Origin: Ralstonia sp. TCR112
GTDB lineage: Bacteria; Pseudomonadota; Gammaproteobacteria; Burkholderiales; Burkholderiaceae
DNA length: 64,000 nucleotides
Direction of reading: 5' to 3'
Assembly (NCBI RefSeq): GCF_007997035.1
Contig: NZ_VOSS01000019.1
Location: forward strand, 1 to 64,000
Below, in pieces: positions 54,497-64,000 of the stretch. How positions within the stretch are numbered: the stretch's first letter is position 1; every line of letters starts with the position of its first letter. A program made the position numbers and the translations under genes. The notes below the pieces were generated by a model. The model worked only from the letters and a program-made list of their open reading frames with translations. It had not been told where the DNA came from and made no database searches.

Positions 54497-55543
54497 ATGT
54501 CGAACCCCGTCAACCTCCGCCGTCGCCGCCTTCTGGGCACCACCATCGCCAGCATTGGTGTGCTGGATCTCGGGCTGGCCGAACTTGTGCATGCGCAACC
54601 GGCACCGTCCTCCAGCGCAAGCACGCTGCTGAGCGGGCAGGCCAACCCGTTCGGCGCGCTGCAACAGATCGATGCCGGCGTGCTCAACATCGGCTATGCA
54701 GATCTGGGCCCCAAGAACGGCCCCGTGATGATCCTGCTGCATGGCTGGCCGTATGACATCTACAGCTATGCAGAGGTGGCACCGGCGCTGGCGGCGGCGG
54801 GCTATCGCGTGCTGGTGCCGTACCTGCGCGGCTATGGCACGACGCGCATCCGCTCAGCAGACACCCCGCGCAACGGGCAGCAGGCTGCGCTGGCCGCCGA
54901 CATCATCGCGTTCATGGACGCGCTGAAGATCAAGCAGGCGCACTTTGGCGGATACGACTGGGGCGCGCGCACGGCGGACATCATCGCGGCGCTGTGGCCG
55001 GAACGCTGCAAGACGCTGGTGTCTGTGAGCGGCTACCTGATCGGCAGCCAGGAGGCGAACCGCAAACCGCTGCCGCCGGCCGCGGAATTCGCGTGGTGGT
55101 ACCAGTTCTATTTCACGACGGAGCGCGGCGCGCAGGGCTACGCCGCCAACTGCAAGGAATTCAACCGCCTGATCTGGAAGCTCGCCTCGCCCACGTGGAA
55201 GTTTGACGACGCCACGTACGACCGCAGCGCCACCGCCTTCGACAACCCCGACCACGTCGACATCGTCATCCACAACTACCGCTGGCGCCTGGGATTGGCA
55301 CAGGGCGAATCGAAGTACGACGCGCTGGAACAACGCCTGGCCGCGGGCCCGGCCATCACCGTGCCGACCATCACCATGGAAGGCGACGCCAACGGCGCAC
55401 CGCACCCCGAGCCGTCGGCTTACGCGAAAAAGTTCACGGGCCAGTACCAGCACCGCAACATCGGTGGCGGCATCGGGCACAACCTGCCCCAGGAAGCACC
55501 GAAGGCGTTTGTGCAAGCCATGCTGGATGTGGTGAAGCTGTAG
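54497..55543 (+). CDS. Secreted epoxide hydrolase-type alpha/beta-hydrolase
   Basis: The 348-residue protein has a twin-arginine-like leader (RRRRLLGTTIASIG), HGWPYDIYSYAEVAP (HGxP oxyanion motif), and nucleophile aspartate in GGYDWGARTADI. The catalytic His is in GGIGHNLPQEAP. This is the epoxide hydrolase/haloalkane dehalogenase fold. It forms a two-gene unit with the cupin. The substrate is not known. Confidence 0.85.
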   Translation: MSNPVNLRRRRLLGTTIASIGVLDLGLAELVHAQPAPSSSASTLLSGQANPFGALQQIDAGVLNIGYADLGPKNGPVMILLHGWPYDIYSYAEVAPALAAAGYRVLVPYLRGYGTTRIRSADTPRNGQQAALAADIIAFMDALKIKQAHFGGYDWGARTADIIAALWPERCKTLVSVSGYLIGSQEANRKPLPPAAEFAWWYQFYFTTERGAQGYAANCKEFNRLIWKLASPTWKFDDATYDRSATAFDNPDHVDIVIHNYRWRLGLAQGESKYDALEQRLAAGPAITVPTITMEGDANGAPHPEPSAYAKKFTGQYQHRNIGGGIGHNLPQEAPKAFVQAMLDVVKL

Positions 55544-55570
55544 CGCATCGAGGCGACCGGCGCATGCGGC

Positions 55571-56522
55571 TCACAGCGCCGAGAGCAACCCTTGGGGCAA
55601 TCCGCGTGTGAGCGCCAGCAGCATCATCACGCCGGCATGGCCGCCGCGGCCATCACCGTCTGCGCGGCGGTGATGCCGGCCATGAGCGGCGCGTCACCGC
55701 CCAGCTGGCGCGCCATGATGTACGACGAAGACGCCGTGGGCAGCGCCTGGAACAGCAGCGCCACGATCAATGCGGCATCGGTCAAGCCCAGCGCGTGGCC
55801 AAGAGCCAGCGTCAGCACGGGCATGGCCAGGAACTTGATGATCGACGACACGAGCACCGGCTGCGCCCAAGACCTCACACCGCTGAAGTTCAGCGCGGCC
55901 CCCACACACAACAGCCCCAGCGGCATCGAAGCCAGGCCGAGCGCGCGCACCGCCGGCTCGATGGCCGCAGGCATCTGCAGCCCCAGCAGCTGCATGGCAA
56001 TCCCGAGCGAGCAGGCGACCACCGGCGGGTTCGTCACGATCTGACGCACCAGCGCGCGGCCGGTGAGCCGCACCGACCCGTAGCGCGCAAAACGAGCACG
56101 CACAGCAGGTTGACGGTCGGCACGATCGCCGCGTTGCATACCGCGGCCAGCGCAATCCCCTTGGCGCCGAAGAGGCCCGTGGCGAGCGACACGCCGACGT
56201 AGTTGTTGAACCGCACGGCCCCTTGGAACACCGAGGTGAAGGCCGCCCCGTCCACCTGCATCCAGGGCCGCGCCAGCATCAGCGCGACGGCCACCAGCAA
56301 TGTCGCGCCGATCAACGTCAGCACCAGCGGCAGCACGGGCAAGGCCTGCATGTGCGCCGTGGCCAGCCCATGCATGAATAGCGACGGCAGCAGGACGTAG
56401 TAGCAGAGCCGCTCAGCCTGCGGCCAGAAGGTTTCAGCGATGAACGCGGAGCGCTTGAGCCAATGGCCGAGCGCCACCAGAAGGGCAACGGGCGCGAGCG
56501 CGAGCAGGATGGCAGCGGTCAT
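55571..56522 (-). CDS. AEC-family transporter (auxin efflux carrier type), two frameshifts
   Basis: Membrane transporter of the AEC family. The first part reads TAAILLALAPVALLVALGHW and goes to AVRFNNYVGVSLATGLFGAK; the frame is lost near 56090, in an AAAA run on the plus strand. It continues as FARYGSVRLTGRALVRQIVT, and then AMPLGLL-type and LALGHALGL segments. A second break near 55633 hides a tail that would read VMMLLALTRGLPQGLLSAL before a stop at 55571. AEC proteins export organic acids. It lies downstream of a LysR gene. Confidence 0.78.
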
Positions 56523-56668
56523 GGCCGTGCTCCTGCGCAGCAACGCGCCTGCAATGGGGATGACGGGCGAAGACACTTCCGGAACAGCATGCGGGTGCTC
56601 TGCAAAAACGGGAACACCACCAAGCTATCACGCGGTCGCAGCAGCAATAATTGTTATTTATCTGACAA

Positions 56669-57553
56669 TCAATGAGAAATTCTCATTGCAGAAGCGACGA
56701 CGGCGTCGGCCAACGCCTGCGTAAAGCGCTGCGCCGCCCGCGATTGGTGTTCAAGCAGGACCACCGCGCGATGCAATTGCGGTTGCCCGAATGCCAGTCG
56801 CGCGATGGGCGGCAATTGCGTCAACTCGGAGTCGGAAAGCGCCACCACGGCGGCCCCCAATCCGCTGGCCACCATCCGCACGATCGTGTCCTTGTTGTCC
56901 AGCACCATTTCTTCACGCACCCGCACGCCCAGGCGACGCAGTTCGGAAGCGATCATGCGGCCTGCCCAGGCCTGCGCATCGAAGCGGATAAACGGCAGTT
57001 CGGTCAGCAGCGCGCGCGCATCGTGATCGGCATATTGGGCCGGCGCGAGCAGCCAGAAGCGGTCTTCATACAGCGTCGTCCAGACCAGTTCCGCCGGATG
57101 CGGCCGCACAGGGTGCGACGTGATCGCGGCATCCAGCTCACCATCGGCCACGCGTTGCGCAAGCTCGGCCGACATGCCGGCGGCCACGTGCACGCGCAGG
57201 CCTGGATGCGCCGTCCGCAGGGCCAGCAGCGCATTGGGCAGCGGCCCCGACAGCGCGGTCTGGATGGCGCCGATGCGCAACCGCCCGACCAGCGCCTTCT
57301 CATCGCTCAGTGCATCGGGAATGCGGTCATACAGGGCGAGGATCTGTTCGGCCTGGGCGAGCACGATACGGCCGGCCTCTGTCAGCGCGGGCTCGCGGCG
57401 CGAGCGGTCGAACAGGCGGACGTTGAACTCCTCCTCCAGCGATTTCACCTGCAGGCTGACAGCCGACTGCGTGAGCCCGATGGCCTCCCCGGCACGCGCA
57501 AACGTACGGTGGCGGGCGATGGCGACGAGCGTTCTCAAGGCGCGGAGGGACAT
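56669..57553 (-). CDS. LysR-family transcriptional regulator
   Basis: The 294-residue protein has the N-terminal helix-turn-helix (LRTLVAIARHRTFARAGEAI, then GLTQSAVSLQVKSLEEEFNV) and a LysR substrate-binding domain. On the same strand as the AEC transporter, it is probably its regulator. The effector is unknown. Confidence 0.92.
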   Translation of the reverse strand: MSLRALRTLVAIARHRTFARAGEAIGLTQSAVSLQVKSLEEEFNVRLFDRSRREPALTEAGRIVLAQAEQILALYDRIPDALSDEKALVGRLRIGAIQTALSGPLPNALLALRTAHPGLRVHVAAGMSAELAQRVADGELDAAITSHPVRPHPAELVWTTLYEDRFWLLAPAQYADHDARALLTELPFIRFDAQAWAGRMIASELRRLGVRVREEMVLDNKDTIVRMVASGLGAAVVALSDSELTQLPPIARLAFGQPQLHRAVVLLEHQSRAAQRFTQALADAVVASAMRISH

Positions 57554-57660
57554 GGCGGGTGCGAAGGTGAACCGGAGGGACGGGATGGTGCATCGTACCT
57601 CTCCACCTGCCGCTTCCCCAACGGGGAGCCGCTGCGCCAGCCGCCTAGCCGCCTAGCCGC

Positions 57661-60761
<3,101 letters not shown>

Positions 60762-60767
60762 CTAATA

Positions 60768-60790
60768 TAGTTGCATCCTTAATGCATCTT
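60768..60790. promoter_or_regulatory. Candidate NsrR operator upstream of DUF2249-norB
   Basis: Arms TAGTTGCATCC and TAATGCATCTT separated by one base fit the NsrR 11-1-11 pattern at about 17 of 22 positions. It lies 30 bases upstream of the DUF2249 start. A further GATGC follows at 60793. The same pattern is seen upstream of nosZ. Confidence 0.5.
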
Positions 60791-60820
60791 TTTGATGCGA
60801 CACCCACAGAGGGCATCCCC

Positions 60821-61111
60821 ATGACACAGTCCGCCTCCACCATCCAGCTCGACCTCCGCGTGCTGGCGCCGCGCGAGCGCCATCCGCTAATCTTCTCCGC
60901 CTTCGGGGAACTCGGCATCGGCCAGAGCCTGGAGCTGATCAACGATCACGATCCGCGCCCGCTGCAGTCGCAGTTTCAAGTGCAGCGCCCGGGCCAGTTT
61001 TCCTGGGACTACCTTGAGCGCGGCCCCGCCACGTGGCGCGTTGCCATCACCAAGGTGGCGTCTGCCGCCAGCGCCGGCCACTGCTGCGGCGGTTGCGGTG
61101 GTGGCGCCTGA
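60821..61111 (+). CDS. DUF2249 domain protein, partner of NO reductase
   Basis: The 96-residue protein has the DUF2249 core LDLRVLAPRERHPLIFSAF, GQSLELINDHDPRPLQSQF and FSWDYLERGPATWRVAITK, and ends in a Cys/Gly cluster HCCGGCGGGA. DUF2249 proteins often accompany NO-responsive or denitrification genes; the function is unknown. The tail could bind metal. It lies 32 bases upstream of norB. The chosen ATG follows GAGGGCATCCCC. Confidence 0.82.
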   Translation: MTQSASTIQLDLRVLAPRERHPLIFSAFGELGIGQSLELINDHDPRPLQSQFQVQRPGQFSWDYLERGPATWRVAITKVASAASAGHCCGGCGGGA

Positions 61112-61143
61112 ATTTCCGATTGCATCCTGCAAGGAACCTTGTC

Positions 61144-63418
61144 ATGAAAAACAACCAAAGGCTGTGGCGGTGGCTCGGCCTGATCTTCATCCTGTCGTTC
61201 GGGGCATTGGGCTATCTGGGCCGGCAGATCTATCTGGCAGCGCCGCCGATTCCGCATGCCGTCGTCACCTCTGTGGGCGAGGTGCTCTTTACCGGCGAAC
61301 AAATCCAGCGCGGGCAAGAGGCTTGGCTGGCAGCCGGGGGCCAGCAGCTCGGCACCGTCTGGGGCCACGGCAGCTACGTTGCGCCTGATTGGTCTGCCGA
61401 TTGGCTGCACCGGGAAGCCACGGCGCTGCAAGCCATCCGCGCGCGTCAGCAGTTCGATACCGACGCGCCGCTGACGACCGTGCAGCAAGCCGCCGTCGAC
61501 GCCAGCGTGAAGGAGGAAATGCGCCGCAACACGTACGACGCCAATCACGACATCCTGACCGTATCGCGTGAGCGCGCAGAGGCCATCCGTGGTGTGGCGC
61601 AGCACTTCGAGGCGCTGTTCGGCACCGATCCGTCGCTGGCAACGCTGCGCGACCAATACGCCATGGCCACCGGGGTGCTGCCGGAAGCGGCCGACCGCGA
61701 AGCCCTGGCGGCATTCTTCTTCTGGACATCGTGGGCCGCCGCAGCGGACGCCCGGGCGAGACCGACATCTCGTACACGAGCAACTGGCCGCATGAACCGC
61801 TCGTGGGCAACACCATGACCGGCGGCGCCGCCATGTGGTCGATGGTCAGCATCGTGCTGCTGCTGGGCGGTATTGCCGCCATGCTGTGGCTGCACGGCAG
61901 CAGCAAGCACGAAGAAGAGGCTGCGCCGCTGCCGGCCGATCCGTTCCTCAACGTGGTTGCCACACCGTCGATGAAGGCCACGCGCAAGTACTTCTTTGCC
62001 GTGATCGGCCTGATGCTGGTACAGATCGGCATGGGCGCCATCACCGCGCACTATGCGGTGGAGGGTGAATCGTTCTTCGGGATTCCGCTGGCACAGGTGC
62101 TGCCGTACGTGATCAGCCGGACCGTGCATACGCAACTCGGCGTGCTGTGGATTGCCACGGCGTGGCTCGCTACGGGCCTGTACATTGCGCCGCTGCTGTC
62201 GGGGCGTGAACCGAAGTTCCAGAAGCTTGGCGTTGACCTGCTGTTCTGGGCGCTGATCTTTATCGTGGTGGGCTCCATCGCCACCGGCTGGCTCGGCACG
62301 CTGCAACATCGCGGTGCGGACTTCGGCTTCTGGGTCGGCAACCAGGGGCTGGAATACACCAGCATGGGCCGCGTGTGGCAAATCTTGCTGTTCGTCGGCC
62401 TGCTGTTCTGGGTCGTGCTGCTGGGCCGGGCGCTGTGGCCGGCACTGAAGACACCGTCGGAATCGCGCGGGCTGATCGCCATGGTGTTCCTGTCGGCCAC
62501 GTGCATCGGCGGGTTCTATTCGACGTCGCTGGTGTGGGGCCAACACACGCACTATTCGATGATCGAGTACTGGCGCTGGTGGCTCGTCCACCTGTGGGTC
62601 GAAGGCTTCTTTGAAGTGTTCGCCACCGCCGTCATCGCGCTCATCTTCACGCGCCTGGGCCTGATTCGCGCCAGCAGCGCCAACCGCGCCATCGTGGCCG
62701 AGACGATCGTGTTCCTGTTTGGCGGCATCCTGGGCACGCTCCACCACCTGTACTTCACGGGGACACCGACCTCGATCATCTCGGTGGGTGCCGTGTTCTC
62801 TGCGCTGGAAGTGGTGCCGCTCACGCTGATCGGGCTCGAAGCGCTGCAGAACTATCGCCGCACGCAAGGCACGCCATGGCTCAATGCCTACAAGTGGCCC
62901 GTGCTGTGCTTCGTGGCCGTGGGCTTCTGGAACACCGTCGGCGCCGGCCTGCTCGGCTTCGCCATCAACCCGCCGGCTTCGCTGTACTACGTGCAAGGTC
63001 TGAACATGACGCCGCCCACGGGCACGCCGCACTGTTCGGGGTGTACGGCATGCTCGGTATCGGCCTGATGCTGTTCTGCCTGCGCGGCCTGTATGCGCGC
63101 AGCCTGCATGCCGACCGCCTGCTCAAGCCCGCGTTCTGGGGCCTGAACATCGGCCTGGCCATGATGGTGTTCATGTCGCTGCTGCCGGCCGGTATCTACC
63201 AGGCCTGGGCCAGCGTCACCAAGGGCATGTGGTACGCCCGCTCGCCGGAAGTCGTGCACTCGAAGGTGATGGAAACGCTGGTCTGGCTGCGCGTGCCCGG
63301 TGACATCGTGTTCGCCATCGGTGCGCTTGTGCTGGCCTGGTATGCGCTGCGGTTGCTGCGCCGTCCGAAGGCACAACAGACTGAGCCGCTGCCGGCTTCT
63401 GTTCGGGCCACGCGTTAA
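61144..63418 (+). CDS. norB: Quinol-dependent nitric oxide reductase (qNor), two frameshifts
   Basis: qNor reduces NO to N2O in the inner membrane, taking electrons from quinol. Segments join into one protein: an N-terminal extension (LWRWLGLIFILSFGALGYLG; EVLFTGEQIQRGQEAWLAAG), and a haem-copper core with HTQLGVLWIATAWLATG, WGQHTHYSMIEYWRWWLVHL, VEGFFEVFATA and ILGTLHHLYFTGTP. Breaks near 61746 and 63021 are repaired by adding one G each (giving AAGRPGETDISYTSNW and PPTGHAALFGVYGMLG). Total about 758 residues, normal for qNor. There is no norC, as expected. Confidence 0.9.
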
Positions 63419-63445
63419 TCCTTGACCCAAGCAGTTCCACCAAAA

Positions 63446-63487
63446 CCCGCAGGGCCCGTGTCGAGCAGACCGGGCCCTGCGGGTTTT
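63446..63487. terminator. Terminator after norB
   Basis: A perfect 12-base stem CCCGCAGGGCCC/GGGCCCTGCGGG with a 14-base loop is followed by TTTTCC. An A-run upstream of the stem could make it bidirectional. Confidence 0.85.
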
Positions 63488-63528
63488 CCTGTAATGCCCA
63501 CCGCCCTCAATCTCCCTACAATGACAAA

Positions 63529-63540
63529 TCATATAGATGA
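63529..63540. promoter_or_regulatory. Candidate GntR operator TCATATAGATGA
   Basis: The TCAT/ATGA inverted repeat lies 25 bases upstream of the GntR gene start, a usual place for autoregulation in HutC-type regulators. Pattern evidence only. Confidence 0.35.
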
Positions 63541-63564
63541 ATAGTTGACCACTTTCGATACCCC

Positions 63565-64000
63565 ATGCCCGCCGATCTCCGCCTGCCCCGCTACCAGCAA
63601 TTGCGCGACGATCTGGCCGCGCAGATCGCCCAGCAGCACTGGCGCCCGGGCGACGCCATCCCGACTGAAGCCGAGCTTGCCAAGACGTACAACGTGGCGG
63701 TCGGCACGGTCCGCAAAGCCGTCGACGTGTTGGTGACCGAAGGGCTGCTCGAACGCTTCCAGGGCCGCGGCACCTTCGTGCGGCGCGCCAGCTTTGCCAG
63801 CTCCTTGTTCCGGTTCTTCCGCTTCCAGAGCGAAAGCGGCGAACGGCGCATTCCTGAGAGCCGCATCCTCAAACGCGATGTGCTCGATGCGCCGTCTGCA
63901 CCGGCTGCGGGCCTGCAGATCGAAACGGGCTCACCGGTCATTCGCCTGACCCGGCTTCGCTTGCTGGATGGCGCGCCGATGCTGGCCGAAGAGATCTGGT
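63565..64000 (+). CDS. GntR-family (HutC-type) regulator, partial
   Basis: The 145 visible residues have a winged helix (YQQLRDDLAAQIAQQHWRPG, TEAELAKTYNVAVGTVRKAV, GLLERFQGRGTFV) and the start of a UTRA effector domain (PVIRLTRLRLLDGAPMLAEE). The gene continues past the right edge. Its target is unknown; it may control genes outside the window. Confidence 0.88.
   Translation, partial: MPADLRLPRYQQLRDDLAAQIAQQHWRPGDAIPTEAELAKTYNVAVGTVRKAVDVLVTEGLLERFQGRGTFVRRASFASSLFRFFRFQSESGERRIPESRILKRDVLDAPSAPAAGLQIETGSPVIRLTRLRLLDGAPMLAEEIW

Overview
The window looks like a replicon of a Ralstonia-type betaproteobacterium. It is GC-rich with dense, overlapping operons. The gene families support this: an FlhDC-led flagellar and chemotaxis locus, a Tat-type NosZ cluster, a three-domain NirK carrying a C-terminal cytochrome c, and a single-subunit quinol NO reductase. 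Species cannot be fixed from sequence alone; R. pickettii-like is my best guess, by inference.

Layout. (1) 1-28690, mostly minus strand: flhD-flhC, motA-motB, a CheY-like regulator, cheA, cheW, two chemoreceptors, cheR, cheD, cheB, cheY, cheZ, then flhB and partial flhA. A complete nitrous oxide reductase locus (nosZRDFYL plus a second NosL-like gene, with divergent cytochrome c and nosX/apbE) lies between cheZ and flhB. A YitT-type membrane gene lies between flhB and flhA. (2) 28690-29546: a non-coding region upstream of flhD with GTAGGA palindromes. (3) 29547-36036: an acid-catabolism module (SMP-30 enzyme, citrate-synthase-like lyase, class III CoA transferase, IclR regulator, NMT1-type ABC importer). 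(4) 36250-42500: single genes (FlxA-like with a FliA-type promoter, a ClpP-like membrane protein, an acetyltransferase, a 32-residue membrane peptide, a flavin reductase, a CPA2 antiporter). (5) 42748-45553: two-subunit CoA transferase, thioredoxin-fold isomerase and a Crp/Fnr regulator. (6) 45714-52622: a seven-gene, fully overlapping operon that looks like an uncharacterised lipid pathway (KAS III, reductase, metallohydrolase, adenylate-forming enzyme, PAP2 phosphatase, two di-iron membrane oxygenases or desaturases). (7) 52645-57553: hydrolases, a repeat peptide, a cupin, an AEC transporter and a LysR regulator. (8) 57661-63418: denitrification genes (SCO, nirV, nirK, DUF2249, qNor). (9) A partial GntR regulator at the right edge.

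The denitrification parts complement each other: NirK makes NO, qNor makes N2O and NosZ makes N2. Both divergent denitrification promoter regions carry paired candidate FNR-type and NsrR-type boxes.

Important caution: at least twelve single-base frameshifts break otherwise well conserved genes (nosZ, cheD, cheR twice, both chemoreceptors, an isomerase, a metallohydrolase, an AEC transporter twice, the nirK 3' end, norB twice). Each is repaired by adding one base, usually to a short homopolymer. This pattern points to consensus-sequence errors more than to gene decay.
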